Notes: generated by a model not told the origin, from the letters alone. 64,000 bases of DNA from Galbitalea sp036271875 (GCA_036271875.1 DATAZU010000011.1:29839-93838), one strand, 5' to 3'; counted from the stretch's first letter, positions 1-8,828 are shown. A program made the numbers and translations.

Positions 1-162
1 TTTCCGAAGAGCGCGGCCGCAAAGCCCGTGCTCGCTTCGATTGTGAAACTGCTGTGGGGGCCGTACATGAACAAGGTGCTTCCAAAGATCGTCGCCGAGG
101 TCGAGCGCCAGGCCGGAGTCGCGGACGCGAAGGCTCACCCCAACAAGTGGACGAGCTGCTAG
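1..162 (+). CDS. C-terminal end of an unidentified protein
   Basis: Frame 1 is open from the first base to a TAG at 160-162, so this is the last 53 residues of a gene that begins outside the window. The visible tail is moderately basic, with a hydrophobic stretch (LASIVKLLWG) followed by MNKVLPKIVAEVERQAG and a Cys as last residue. It is followed by a strong hairpin terminator at 197-227, which supports a true gene end. I do not recognise the family. An internal ATG at 67 is unlikely to be the start because the open frame continues upstream. Confidence 0.6.
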   Translation, partial: FPKSAAAKPVLASIVKLLWGPYMNKVLPKIVAEVERQAGVADAKAHPNKWTSC

Positions 163-196
163 CGGGTTGCAATCCAACTGTGAGATCTAACGACAA

Positions 197-227
197 AGGC
201 CGTGACGAAGTAATTCCGTCACGGCCT
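197..227. terminator. Hairpin terminator between convergent genes
   Basis: A perfect 11-bp inverted repeat (AGGCCGTGACG at 197-207 and its complement at 217-227) encloses a 9-nt loop. It lies between the gene ending at 162 and hsp20 ending at 250, which converge, so it probably terminates both. Neither side has a long T tract (CGGTCGTTCTT follows on +). Confidence 0.8.
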
Positions 228-249
228 CGGTCGTTCTTGGGGGAAATCT

Positions 250-636
250 CTAGGCGGCGAGCTTCGTGGCCGACTTCCGGGCGGAGGTGGCGGGCTTGCT
301 GCTACCGGTGTTGATCTCGATCTTGCGCGGCTTCGCCTTCTCGGCGACCGGGATCGTGACGCTGAGGACACCCGCGTCGTAGCTGGCGCTGATGTGCTCG
401 CGGTCGACACTGTCACCGAGGGTGAGGCGACGAACGAACGAACCGCTGCGGTTCTCACGAGCGAGCCAGGCGCGGCCCTCGGCGCTCGGGGCAACGCGCT
501 CCGCGCGGATGGTCAGGAATTGACCGTCAACATCCAGGTTGACCGAGCTCGGGTCGATGCCTGGCAGGTCAGCGTTGAGGGTGTAGTGGTCGCCGTCGCG
601 GTACAGATCGATCGGCATCTTGTAAAGAACAGACAT
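250..636 (-). CDS. hsp20: Hsp20/alpha-crystallin small heat-shock protein
   Basis: This 128-residue protein is a small heat-shock chaperone, an ATP-independent holdase that forms oligomers and keeps unfolding proteins soluble. The alpha-crystallin domain spans roughly residues 5-110, with the family features DLPGIDPSSVNLDVDG near the start and the terminal-strand motif AGVLSVTIPV near residue 90. The tail is Lys/Ala-rich. The ATG is preceded by GAAGGAGCCACC, a good ribosome binding site. Upstream lie a HAIR element (706-726) and a CIRCE element (737-763), so both HspR- and HrcA-type repression are expected. The length is normal to slightly short for the family. Confidence 0.95.
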   Translation of the reverse strand: MSVLYKMPIDLYRDGDHYTLNADLPGIDPSSVNLDVDGQFLTIRAERVAPSAEGRAWLARENRSGSFVRRLTLGDSVDREHISASYDAGVLSVTIPVAEKAKPRKIEINTGSSKPATSARKSATKLAA

Positions 637-705
637 GGTGGCTCCTTCACGTGGGCCGCAGTCGTGCAGCTCGACGATTCGTGCTTGTTTAGAGCAGTTT
701 TCAAA

Positions 706-726
706 GTTGAGTCGATATGACTCAAC
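706..726. promoter_or_regulatory. HAIR (HspR-type) operator upstream of hsp20
   Basis: GTTGAGT-N7-ACTCAAC is seen as a perfect 7-bp inverted repeat. It matches the actinobacterial HspR-associated inverted repeat (CTTGAGT-N7-ACTCAAG) at all but the outermost base pair. It lies 70 bp upstream of the hsp20 start. Expected role: repression by HspR with DnaK as co-repressor, relieved on heat shock. The spacing to a promoter is inferred; I cannot assign a convincing -35/-10 pair. Confidence 0.85.
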
Positions 727-736
727 ATCAGAAAAT

Positions 737-763
737 CTAGCACTCGCCCGTCCAGAGTGCTAA
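737..763. promoter_or_regulatory. CIRCE (HrcA-type) operator upstream of hsp20
   Basis: CTAGCACTC-N9-GAGTGCTAA matches the CIRCE consensus TTAGCACTC-N9-GAGTGCTAA with a single deviation (C for T at the first position). It sits 10 bp beyond the HAIR element, upstream of hsp20. The other neighbour, the + strand gene starting at 825, is also close, but a heat-shock target makes hsp20 the probable regulated gene. HrcA repression is inferred from the known role of CIRCE. Confidence 0.9.
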
Positions 764-824
764 TGAATTTCCGCAGTTTCGCAGAGGGCGAACGGACGTC
801 GGTTGTTGCCGCCAGAATGAGCAC

Positions 825-1901
825 GTGGCCCATCCCGTTAGCGCGAAGCAGATCCTCGCGCTGCGACTGCGCTCGCTGCGGATCGATCCGATTGGCACGG
901 GCGATGTCGCGGGCACCGTCCGCCACCTGCTCGCGACGCAGGCACAGGATTTTGGCCAGGCAGCGTGGGCGATTGGGCTGAGGTCGCCGGGCACAGGCCG
1001 CAGCGACGTGCTTGCTGCGCTCGAAAGAGGCGAGGTCGTGCGCAGCCTGCCCATGCGCGGCACCCTGCACTTCGTCGCATCCGAAGACCTGCGCTGGATG
1101 CTCGACCTCACTGCTCAGCGCATGCTCCAGTCCGCCGGGGCACGGTTCGCCGCGCTCGGCCTCGACCGACAGACACTGGATGCCGCCGAAGGCGTCACAC
1201 GCGCTGCGCTCGCCGGTGGCGGGTCGCTGTCCCGCGAGGAGTTCATGGCCCTGCTGTCCGCCAACGGCATCGCGCCGGACGGCCAGCGCGGCTACCACGT
1301 CATCTTCTACCTGTGCCAACTCGCGGTGATCTGTTGGGGACCACCGAGCGGCACGCAGCAGGCCATCGTTCTGGTCGACGAGTGGATTCCGGCGACGCCG
1401 GACCGCGACCGCGACGAGGCGCTCGCATCCTTCGCCCTGCGGTTCTTCGCGAGTCATGGCCCGGCGACGGAGCGAGATCTTGCCTGGTGGACGAAGCTGA
1501 CGCTCCGCGACGTGCGTGCGGCCATCGCGAGCCTGGGTGATCGGCTGACGACGCTCTCGCACGAGGGCATCGACTACCTGATCGCAACCGATGCCCTGGC
1601 CGACGGCATCCCCGCGGCGCCGCGCCCAGCCGTTCAGGCTCTGCCCGGATTCGACGAATATCTGCTCGGCTATCAGGATCGTTCGCTCGCCCTCGAAACC
1701 GAGCACGCCTGGCGCATCGTTCCCGGGAACAACGGCGTCTTCTTTCCGATGATCGTCTCGAGGGGCGAAGTCGTCGGTTCATGGCGGCGAAACCCCAAAA
1801 CAAGCATCGCCGAGCCAGACTATTTTCTTCGGCCCACCGCGTCCCAACTCGTCGCCTTTGGCCGTGCCGCGAAGAAATTCGAGCGATTTACCTCAGGCTA
1901 G
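825..1901 (+). CDS. AlkZ-like winged-helix DNA-binding protein (HTH_42 family)
   Basis: The 358-residue protein belongs to the HTH_42/YcaQ family of tandem winged-helix proteins, which includes AlkZ DNA glycosylases that excise alkylated bases or unhook crosslinks. Family landmarks are ATQAQDFGQAAWA near residue 38 (the QxQ motif that is catalytic in AlkZ is present as QAQ), PMRGTLHFV near 75, LAWWTKL near 222 and GFDEYLLGYQDR near 280. The GTG start is chosen because a CAGAAT hexamer lies exactly 6 nt upstream, as in other leaderless genes here. It converges with the next gene, overlapping its end by 4 bp. Glycosylase activity is inferred from the motif; many homologues are uncharacterised. 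Confidence 0.85.
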   Translation: MAHPVSAKQILALRLRSLRIDPIGTGDVAGTVRHLLATQAQDFGQAAWAIGLRSPGTGRSDVLAALERGEVVRSLPMRGTLHFVASEDLRWMLDLTAQRMLQSAGARFAALGLDRQTLDAAEGVTRAALAGGGSLSREEFMALLSANGIAPDGQRGYHVIFYLCQLAVICWGPPSGTQQAIVLVDEWIPATPDRDRDEALASFALRFFASHGPATERDLAWWTKLTLRDVRAAIASLGDRLTTLSHEGIDYLIATDALADGIPAAPRPAVQALPGFDEYLLGYQDRSLALETEHAWRIVPGNNGVFFPMIVSRGEVVGSWRRNPKTSIAEPDYFLRPTASQLVAFGRAAKKFERFTSG

Positions 1902-2980
1902 CCAGCCCTGACGGCGCTGAACCTGAGGATGAAGTTCGGGTCGATGCCGTAGAAGGTCTGCGTGATGTTTGCCCCCTCAAGACAGGACTTGCTTGAGGTG
2001 AGGAAGGTCCCGGAGAAGACGACCTTTTGTCCGACTTTCATCGGCACAAGGGTGGAAAAGAAGGGGGCGCTCGGCTTGATGAGGGTGTTGTCGATGGCGT
2101 CGGAGAAGTCGTTGTTCCAGGTCTGCACGTTCATGGTCGGGGCGATCTCGACTTCGACGTATGCATAGCCGTCTCCGTTTGCGCCGATGTCCGAGATCTT
2201 CCCAACCCAATTGGTCGCCCTGCGTGCGGTGACCTTGCACAACTGGGCGTCCCGGGAACTCACGAGCGTCGCGCGCTGCAGATCAGTCGTGTCTGGTGCG
2301 TCGAGAGCCTTCTCGGTCTTCGCGGTGATCGAGACGAACTGGGCCTCAGCCGCGGGATAGACGCCATAGGCGGAGCCGGACGTCTTGGGCTTCGCGGTCG
2401 GTGTTGGCGTGACCGTGGGCGTCGAGGCCGTCGACGTGCTCGGCGAAGCCGTGGAAGTGACGTGAGTGGTCGTCGGTGCGGCCGCTGAGTCATCCGAGGC
2501 ATCGGTCACGCTCGGGCTCGCGAGTATCACCGAGGAGATGATAATTCCGACGATCATGGCGACCGCGCCCTCGATGAGGCCAGCGAGCGCTCTGCCATGA
2601 GGAACGCCCTTCTTGACGAGTCCCGCAATGCCCAGTCCGATCGCCGGGAGAGCAAAGATCCAGGCAAGGAAACTGAGCCCGGGAATGATCCCGAACACCA
2701 GGCCGACGATGCCGAGGATGAGCGCGACGAGGCCGAGGGTGTTCTTCGACCGCGCAACGGGCGCGGTGGGCGGTGCCTGGTCAATCGCGACGGTGGGTGC
2801 CGCGATGGCCGCTGCCGGAGCTACCGGCGCGGCCGCAGTCTTGGGAGGAGTCGGTAGAACTTCCTCGACCGGTTGCGGCACCGGGCGCTTTTCCCCGGTC
2901 CAGGCGCGGCCATCCCAGAACAGTTCTTCGGTCGCGTCAAACGGGTTCGGGTACCAACCGCTGGGCTGTTCGTCGGGCAT
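1898..2980 (-). CDS. DUF2510/DUF4190 membrane protein with extracytoplasmic domain
   Basis: The 360-residue protein starts with a DUF2510 module (GWYPNPFDATEELFWDG, two spaced Trp), then an Ala/Pro-rich linker. A DUF4190 module follows (about residues 80-150) with two or three membrane segments and Gly-rich turns. After a long Thr/Ser/Pro linker (about 160-200) comes a C-terminal domain of about 150 residues, with Cys residues that could pair outside the cell. It is probably an envelope protein of unknown function. A TAGGCT hexamer lies 6 nt before the ATG, suggesting a leaderless transcript. Confidence 0.8.
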   Translation of the reverse strand: MPDEQPSGWYPNPFDATEELFWDGRAWTGEKRPVPQPVEEVLPTPPKTAAAPVAPAAAIAAPTVAIDQAPPTAPVARSKNTLGLVALILGIVGLVFGIIPGLSFLAWIFALPAIGLGIAGLVKKGVPHGRALAGLIEGAVAMIVGIIISSVILASPSVTDASDDSAAAPTTTHVTSTASPSTSTASTPTVTPTPTAKPKTSGSAYGVYPAAEAQFVSITAKTEKALDAPDTTDLQRATLVSSRDAQLCKVTARRATNWVGKISDIGANGDGYAYVEVEIAPTMNVQTWNNDFSDAIDNTLIKPSAPFFSTLVPMKVGQKVVFSGTFLTSSKSCLEGANITQTFYGIDPNFILRFSAVRAG

Positions 2981-3068
2981 GAGTGCAGCCTATCGTCGGG
3001 CGCGCGCGGCGCTCGTTCGCCCAGTAAGCGCTCCCATGGCCCCCAAAGTCCCATGACCCATAGGAGGG

Positions 3069-3491
3069 CTAGGCCGGCGGCCAGACCCCGATAATGACCG
3101 CCATCACGAGGACGGTGACGAGTTCGTGCAGCACGTTGAGTACCGTGAGCCCGCGCGGTCGACGATCGAAGGCGTCGTGGGTGATGAAACGGGCCGCCGT
3201 GAATCCTGCCCACAGCAGCACCGCGGTAACCAGCGCATTGACGAGGTAGGTTCCGCCGTAGAAGTGCTGCGAGATCGTGACCGCCCCGGCGAGAACCCAG
3301 GCGGTGATGAAGCTCACGATCACGGTGACGATGATCGGCCCGGCCGCATCCGAAGCCTTGCCGGATGGCGTTACGCCGGTCGCCTTCATCCAGTAGTTGC
3401 CGAAGACCTTGGGTGTGTACCAGATTGAGCCGACGATCATGGTCGACAGCGTCGCGGCGATTACGGCCAGATAGTTGATGGTGGGGATCAT
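3069..3491 (-). CDS. DUF1761 family membrane protein
   Basis: A protein of about 140 residues with four hydrophobic segments and the DUF1761 landmarks IWYTPKVFGNYWMKATG near residue 24 and HDAFDRRPRGL near 107. It is an integral membrane protein of unknown function. I place the start at the ATG at 3491 rather than at a TTG two codons upstream, because TAGGAT lies exactly 6 nt before the ATG and would make the TTG part of the promoter. The next gene on the same strand ends 35 bp upstream. Confidence 0.8.
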   Translation of the reverse strand: MIPTINYLAVIAATLSTMIVGSIWYTPKVFGNYWMKATGVTPSGKASDAAGPIIVTVIVSFITAWVLAGAVTISQHFYGGTYLVNALVTAVLLWAGFTAARFITHDAFDRRPRGLTVLNVLHELVTVLVMAVIIGVWPPA

Positions 3492-3526
3492 GGCCAAATC
3501 CTAGTGATTTGCTAGGGCATGGCTGG

Positions 3527-4483
3527 CTAACCGAGCGCGGGGAGCAAGAAGTCCCAGACCAGATCGAGCTCGCCCTGCATGTCGGTGAGCTTCGCGGTCA
3601 TCGTGACGACCGTTTCGAGTTCGGGCAGGACGACGCAGAGCTGGCCGTCCTTGCCATCGGCCCGATACGCACCGTGCCGACACCGCCAGAACAGGTAGCC
3701 GTAGCCCTGGGTCCAGTCCGGTCTCCCGGGCTCAGCATCGCTCGCCACCTGAAGACTCGTCGCTGCCGTCACCCACTCAGCCGGAACGACTTGCACGTCG
3801 TTCCACACTCCGTGCTGCAAGTACAGCTGGCCGAAGCTCGCGACATCTTCGGTCGTTGCCGAGAGTCCCCATCCGCCGGCATCGATGCCCTGAGGGGAGG
3901 TCTGCCAGGTAAGGTTCCGCAGGCCGAGTGGCGCGAGCACTCGCGGGGTCAGATACGCGATCAGGCGCTCGCCCGTATGCCGCTGCACGATCGCGGAGAG
4001 CAGGTAGGGCGCGCCGCTGTTGTACACAAACCTCGATCCCGGTGCGAACGGAACGGGCTCGGCGAGGATCCTGCGCGCCCAGTTCGTCGCCAGCACTCGG
4101 TCGTCATCGGGAAGCGATTCGGTTTCATGCCCCGTCGACATCGTGAGCAGATGGCGCACCGTCATCGCAGCGAGGTGATCACCGACGAGTTCTGGCACAT
4201 CCTCGACGAGCAGGTCCACGACGCGGTCATCGAGCGTGAAACGTTCCTCATGGATGGCCAGTCCGACCGCGGTTGAGGTGAAGCTCTTACTGATCGACCA
4301 CAGCGGATGCGGGGTTGTCGGTGACGCCGGCGGCCACCAACGTTCGACGATGACTCGACCGTGTCGCAGCACCATCACGCTGTCGACTTCGCCGAATCGG
4401 CCGGCCGCGTCGACAAACCCGGCAAGGCCAGCGGCCGAGACGCCTTCGGCCTCTGGCGAGCTTCGAGGAAGATTTAGTGTCAC
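3527..4483 (-). CDS. Serine hydrolase, beta-lactamase/PBP-like family
   Basis: The 318-residue protein has the class C beta-lactamase-like fold signatures: SISK near residue 64 (SxxK nucleophile motif) and VYNSG near 153 (YxN motif). The expected third motif (KTG/HTG-like) is less clear and appears as DGKDGQ near the C-terminus. No signal peptide is visible, so it is probably cytoplasmic; substrates of such esterase or amidase-like proteins cannot be read from sequence. The start is a GTG with TACGCT 8 nt upstream and GGAGA close by, so either a leaderless or SD start is possible. Confidence 0.85.
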   Translation of the reverse strand: MTLNLPRSSPEAEGVSAAGLAGFVDAAGRFGEVDSVMVLRHGRVIVERWWPPASPTTPHPLWSISKSFTSTAVGLAIHEERFTLDDRVVDLLVEDVPELVGDHLAAMTVRHLLTMSTGHETESLPDDDRVLATNWARRILAEPVPFAPGSRFVYNSGAPYLLSAIVQRHTGERLIAYLTPRVLAPLGLRNLTWQTSPQGIDAGGWGLSATTEDVASFGQLYLQHGVWNDVQVVPAEWVTAATSLQVASDAEPGRPDWTQGYGYLFWRCRHGAYRADGKDGQLCVVLPELETVVTMTAKLTDMQGELDLVWDFLLPALG

Positions 4484-4532
4484 AACTCTCCAGCGTAGAT
4501 CGGGTTCGTCGCGGGCGCGCTAGCGTTGGGAC

Positions 4533-5372
4533 ATGACCTCTGTGCCGCTCATCCAGCTCAACAACGGCGTCGAAATTCCGCAGCTCGGATTCGGAACCTT
4601 CCAGATTCCGCCCGAGGAAACGAAGGCGGCAACGCTGGCCGCGCTGGCGGTGGGCTATCGTCACATCGACACGGCAGAGCTCTATCGCAACGAGCTGGAG
4701 GTTGGCGAAGCGGTTCGCGAGTCGGGCATTGCGCGCGAGAACGTCTTCGTCACGAGCAAGCTCAGCAATGCCTTCCACGACCCGGATGCGGCGATGACGG
4801 CCTTCGACAACACCCTGAAGACGCTCGACCTCGAGTATCTCGACCTGTTCCTCATCCACTGGCCGATGCCGGCGGTCGGTGACTTCGTCGACACCTGGAA
4901 GGCCATGGAGCAGATGTACGCGGGCGGCAGGGTGCGCGCGATCGGTGTTTCCAACTTCCAGCCGCCGCACATCCGTCGCATCCTTGACTCGGCGGACATC
5001 ATCCCCGCCGTGAACCAGATCGAGGCGCATCCATACCTGGTCCAGGACGACGTGCGCGGGTACAACTTCGACAACGGCATCGTGACCGAGGCGTGGGCGC
5101 CGCTTGCAAAGGGTCGGGTGCTGGTCGACCCGGTCGTCGTCGCCCTGGCGGAGCGACTCGGGAAGACGCCGGCGCAGGTTGTCCTGCGCTGGCACATCCA
5201 GCGGGGTGACGTGGTGTTTCCCAAGTCGGTGACGAAGGAACGTGTCGCCGAGAACTTCGCGATCTTTGACTTCGAACTCACCGAGACCGATCTCGCGGCG
5301 CTCAGCGCGCTTAACCGCGACGAGCGCACCGGGCCGGACCCGGACCAGAACAACCGGATTCCCGCGCCCTAG
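4533..5372 (+). CDS. Aldo/keto reductase (2,5-diketogluconate reductase-like)
   Basis: A 279-residue NADPH-dependent aldo/keto reductase. The catalytic tetrad is visible: Asp and Tyr in HIDTAELYRNE (about residues 45-55), Lys in VTSKL (about 76) and His in FLIHWP (about 109). The C-terminal cofactor region includes VVFPKSVTKERVAEN. The closest recognisable group is the 2,5-diketo-D-gluconate reductase/AKR5 type, which reduces carbonyls of sugars and small aldehydes. The substrate is not determinable. TAGCGT sits 6 nt before the ATG, so the transcript is probably leaderless. It converges almost directly (3 bp) with the NUDIX gene. Confidence 0.92.
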   Translation: MTSVPLIQLNNGVEIPQLGFGTFQIPPEETKAATLAALAVGYRHIDTAELYRNELEVGEAVRESGIARENVFVTSKLSNAFHDPDAAMTAFDNTLKTLDLEYLDLFLIHWPMPAVGDFVDTWKAMEQMYAGGRVRAIGVSNFQPPHIRRILDSADIIPAVNQIEAHPYLVQDDVRGYNFDNGIVTEAWAPLAKGRVLVDPVVVALAERLGKTPAQVVLRWHIQRGDVVFPKSVTKERVAENFAIFDFELTETDLAALSALNRDERTGPDPDQNNRIPAP

Positions 5373-5375
5373 CCT

Positions 5376-5849
5376 CTAACCCACGCGCTGCTCGAGCGCA
5401 TCCAGAAGGGACAACTGTCCTTTGACGATGCGGATGCGGGCGTCGTCGAGCGACATCCACTCCGCCCGGTCGATCTCGGGGAACTGCTGAATGCGTCCCG
5501 ATCGCGGTGGCCACTCTGCGTCGAACGTGTTGCTGCGTATTTCGGCGACCTCGAAGTCGGACTCGGCGGCGAACGCGGTCACGACCTTACCGGAGGACTG
5601 CCGGAAGTCGCCAAGACTCACGTAGGGGAGCCGGGGTGCCGGAACGCCAACTTCCTCACCGAATTCGCGGAGAGCGGCAGTGAGGGCATCCTCATCCTCG
5701 GTGTACTCGCCCTTTGGGATTGACCAGGCGGCGGCATCCTTCTTGGCCCAGAACGGGCCGCCCATGTGGGCGATCCAGACTTCAAGCGCCGGGAGGGTCG
5801 ACTCGGGCACGCGTCGCCAGAGCAGGATGCCCGCGCTGCGCACCGCCAT
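5376..5849 (-). CDS. NUDIX hydrolase
   Basis: A protein of 157 residues with a complete NUDIX box, GX5EX7REUXEEXGU, read as GEYTEDE-DALTAALREFGEEVG around residues 46-68. It would hydrolyse a nucleoside diphosphate linked to another moiety; SIPKG just before the box is typical of the family. The specific substrate is unknown. The start MAVRSAG at 5849 gives normal family length; the frame stays open much further upstream, but there it lies antisense inside the MFS gene. It lies 11 bp downstream of the DHA2 transporter on the same strand and may be cotranscribed with it. Confidence 0.9.
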   Translation of the reverse strand: MAVRSAGILLWRRVPESTLPALEVWIAHMGGPFWAKKDAAAWSIPKGEYTEDEDALTAALREFGEEVGVPAPRLPYVSLGDFRQSSGKVVTAFAAESDFEVAEIRSNTFDAEWPPRSGRIQQFPEIDRAEWMSLDDARIRIVKGQLSLLDALEQRVG

Positions 5850-5860
5850 CGGGACCGCTC

Positions 5861-7372
5861 CTAGTGCGCCGTGTGCGGCTGGTCGTTTGTCACTGCCGGT
5901 GGACGCACGAAGAATGCTGCCGGGATGGCAAGCAGCGAAATGATCGCCGCGGTGAAGAACGACCAGTGGATGCCAATCGCGGTGGATCCCACGGTGGCGA
6001 GACCCGTCGATGAATTGAACACCTGGTGCGACGAGAGGATCGTGACAAGCAGCGCCGTGCCCGCCGCCCCGGCGACCTGCTGGACCGTTCCGACCGTCGC
6101 GCTTCCGTGCGAATAGAGGCTCTCGGGCAGGCTGCCGAGGCTCGCAGTGAAGATCGGAGTGAACAGCAACGCGAGCGCGATGCTCAGCACCAGGTACGCG
6201 ATGAAGACCAACCAGACGTTCGTCTCGGAGTCGAAGGTGGTCATCCACCAGAACGTCAGGCTCGTGAGCACGGCGCCCGTGGTGAGCAGCGCCGTCGGTC
6301 CGTACTTGTCGTAGAAGCGCCCGACGAACGGGGCAAGGAAGCCCATGAGCAGGCCACCGGGAAGCAACAGTAGCCCCGTGTTGATGGGGCTAAGTCCGAG
6401 CACGGTTTCGAGATAGATCGGCAGCACGATGATCGTGCCGAAGAACGCCATCATGCTGACGACGAGCATGAGAATCGAAAAGGTGAAGGTCGGCGACTTG
6501 AACGTGCGAAGGTCGAGCAGGGCGCCGTCTCGCTTCTGCAGCGGAAGCTGGCGAAGAACGAACAGGATGATGCCAACGATGCCGACTACGAGGGGAATCC
6601 AGCCCTGAAACAGAATCGTGTCTGCCGCTGCGGTGCCCAGATTACTGATGCCGTAGACGAGGCCACCGAAGCCGAATGCTGACAGGATCACGGACGGCAC
6701 ATCGAACTTGGTCTTCTTGGGTACCGTCACGTTCTTGACCCGGATGCCGCCGATGATGAGCGCCGCGAGCGCGATCGGCAGGACGAGGATGAACAACCAC
6801 TGCCACGCGTGCAGGGAGTTGATGATGACGCCGGAAATCGAGGGTCCGATCGCGGGAGCAACCGAGATCACGATCGAGATATTGCCCATCGTCCGACCGC
6901 GTGTTGCCGGCGGCACGAGCTCCATGACGGTCGTGATGAGCAGCGGGAACATGATCGCGGTTCCGCAGGCCTGGACGACGCGTGCGACCAGCAGCACATC
7001 GAAGTTCGGCGCGAGGATCGCGATGAGCGTTCCCGCGCTGAAGAATGACATGGCCGCGATGAAGATCGGCTTCGTGTTGAACCGCTGAAGCAGGAATCCG
7101 GTGATCGGGATAACCACCGCCATCGTCAACATGAATGCGGCGCTCAGCCACTGGCCCGCGCTGGCGTCGATGCTCAGCTGCTTCAGGAACTGGGGCAGGG
7201 CAACGCCGATGATCGTCTCGTTCAGGATGACGACGAAGGTCGACACCATGAGGATGCCGATGACGAGGCGATTGCGCGCGGCCGTGTCGGGGACAGCCGC
7301 CGTGTTCACTTCGGCATCCACCGGATCCGTCGCGATCACGGGGTTTGATGTGATCTGGGTGGTGTCTGGCAT
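5861..7372 (-). CDS. DHA2-type MFS multidrug transporter (14 TM)
   Basis: The 503-residue protein has about 14 hydrophobic helices, typical of the DHA2 (EmrB/QacA) drug:H+ antiporter family. Landmarks are LNETIIGVALPQF in TM1 (motif D1-like), QWLSAAFMLTMAVVIPITG, and VAPAIGPSISG in TM5 (motif C of antiporters). It probably exports hydrophobic or cationic compounds across the cytoplasmic membrane. I take the ATG (MPDTTQ) at 7372; an in-frame TTG four codons upstream is the alternative. The N-terminal 40 residues are hydrophilic and cytoplasmic. Confidence 0.9.
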   Translation of the reverse strand: MPDTTQITSNPVIATDPVDAEVNTAAVPDTAARNRLVIGILMVSTFVVILNETIIGVALPQFLKQLSIDASAGQWLSAAFMLTMAVVIPITGFLLQRFNTKPIFIAAMSFFSAGTLIAILAPNFDVLLVARVVQACGTAIMFPLLITTVMELVPPATRGRTMGNISIVISVAPAIGPSISGVIINSLHAWQWLFILVLPIALAALIIGGIRVKNVTVPKKTKFDVPSVILSAFGFGGLVYGISNLGTAAADTILFQGWIPLVVGIVGIILFVLRQLPLQKRDGALLDLRTFKSPTFTFSILMLVVSMMAFFGTIIVLPIYLETVLGLSPINTGLLLLPGGLLMGFLAPFVGRFYDKYGPTALLTTGAVLTSLTFWWMTTFDSETNVWLVFIAYLVLSIALALLFTPIFTASLGSLPESLYSHGSATVGTVQQVAGAAGTALLVTILSSHQVFNSSTGLATVGSTAIGIHWSFFTAAIISLLAIPAAFFVRPPAVTNDQPHTAH

Positions 7373-7527
7373 GGAGGTCCCCAAGAAGAAAGGTGGTGGA
7401 ATTTGTGATTCGAGAGGCCGCGGCGGTGAGGCGTGCTGACTACAGCGTTTTCCCAGTCTTCACTATTCCCCTGACATTCGGGTTTCTCGGGTGTAAACGG
7501 CGAACGGTGCGCGACCCCTGAGAAGCA

Positions 7528-8778
7528 CTAAGGCGGATAGATGAACCAGAGAACCGCGATCACGAAGGGCTGGAGCACCACGAACACCGCGAGAAGGATC
7601 CGCGGTAGCCGCGGTGACCTCGTCAGGAGCGGGGTTCCGAGGAGCGGCGAGAGCGGCAGGAGCAGCCGCACGATGCTCTGTTGTGGCAGGAACACCGCGA
7701 CAAGGTACGCGCCGTAGCTGCCCGTGAACGCGAGTAGTTCGTCGCCGAGTACCCGCATTGAGCGCCTCGTCAACCAGACCACGAAGCCGGCGATGAGTGC
7801 GAGCACTATCGCGACGCCGACAAACCCGAGGTAGCGATAGAACAGGTCGAACCACGGAGCGAACGGAACGAAGTTAATCCGGCCGACCCATCCCGTCCAC
7901 CAGGACAGTTCGGTGTCGAAATACGCACTCTTGTTGCCCGTGACGCTGTCGGCAATGATCGGCCACGCGAAACCGGCGATGGCAAGGCTGAGGCCCGCCA
8001 TGATCATCCTCACCCGCTCGCCGGGTGGCACCGGCTCGTGCCGGGCGAGTTGTGCAATGAGCAGGATGCCGAGGGTCGCAGCCAGGGACAGCTCACCCGG
8101 GCGGGTGAACGCCGCGACGACGCCGAACGGGATGGCGAGCAGGTAGTGCCGGGAAAGAATGAAGAGCAGGCTCGCGAACAGCAGGGCCAGAAAGAGGCTC
8201 TCGGCATAGGCGGTCTCGAACAGAAACGTCATCGGACCGGCGCAGAAGAGTGCGGCCGCCCAGACGGCGCGGTGTTCGCCGATTCGCCCCGCGAGAAGCC
8301 GATGCAGCAGCACGGTGGCGAGCGCCCCGAGAACCAGTGACAACAGCACGCCCGCCGGCGCGAAACCGAGGCCGGTGCTGAGCATCAGGCCGCGCACGAG
8401 CCACGGATAGATCGGCAGGAACGCCCATGCGTTCGAGATGACGTGACCGTGAGCGTCGAGCGGGAGCTGGTTCGGATAGCCGTGCAGCGCGATCTGCTTG
8501 TAGTACTGACCGTCCCATCCGGCCAGAAAGGTCAGAAACGTCGGATGCTCGGGGGCGAAGTTCGCATACGGCAGGTGAAGAAGGGGTGCGAGCACGAAGA
8601 CCAGAGCCAGAAAGGCGATCGAGGCGATCCTCGATGCCGCGTAGATCAGCAGCAGGCGAACGCGGACCGGCATCCGGCGCCACACCCGACCGGGTGGTGG
8701 CAGGACGGCGTCGCTCAGCGGGGCCTGAGCGGGCTGGGCCGTCACCGATCCGGCCGGCGAAAGGGCAGCGCGACTCAT
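7528..8778 (-). CDS. GT-C-like integral membrane glycosyltransferase (mannosyltransferase type)
   Basis: A membrane protein of about 416 residues with 10 or more hydrophobic segments. The first extracytoplasmic loop holds FLAGWDGQYYKQIALHGYP (about residues 85-103), the WDGxxY acidic loop found in PIG-V-like/GT-C mannosyltransferases that use polyprenyl-phosphate sugar donors. It probably glycosylates an envelope lipid or protein; acceptor and donor are unknown. The start MSRAALSP at 8778 is chosen because the longer frame runs into the divergent DUF2090 gene. The two starts are only 50 bp apart, so the promoters overlap. Confidence 0.8.
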   Translation of the reverse strand: MSRAALSPAGSVTAQPAQAPLSDAVLPPPGRVWRRMPVRVRLLLIYAASRIASIAFLALVFVLAPLLHLPYANFAPEHPTFLTFLAGWDGQYYKQIALHGYPNQLPLDAHGHVISNAWAFLPIYPWLVRGLMLSTGLGFAPAGVLLSLVLGALATVLLHRLLAGRIGEHRAVWAAALFCAGPMTFLFETAYAESLFLALLFASLLFILSRHYLLAIPFGVVAAFTRPGELSLAATLGILLIAQLARHEPVPPGERVRMIMAGLSLAIAGFAWPIIADSVTGNKSAYFDTELSWWTGWVGRINFVPFAPWFDLFYRYLGFVGVAIVLALIAGFVVWLTRRSMRVLGDELLAFTGSYGAYLVAVFLPQQSIVRLLLPLSPLLGTPLLTRSPRLPRILLAVFVVLQPFVIAVLWFIYPP

Positions 8779-8828
8779 TCGGGAGTGCACAGTCGATATT
8801 TGCACAGGTTCAGACAAGACTTGGTGTG

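Noticed and set aside
513..1706. Long minus-strand open frame opposite the AlkZ-like gene and hsp20
   Set aside because: It is a shadow of the high-GC coding strand: it lies antisense to the AlkZ-like gene, overlaps hsp20 in another frame and shows no family motif.
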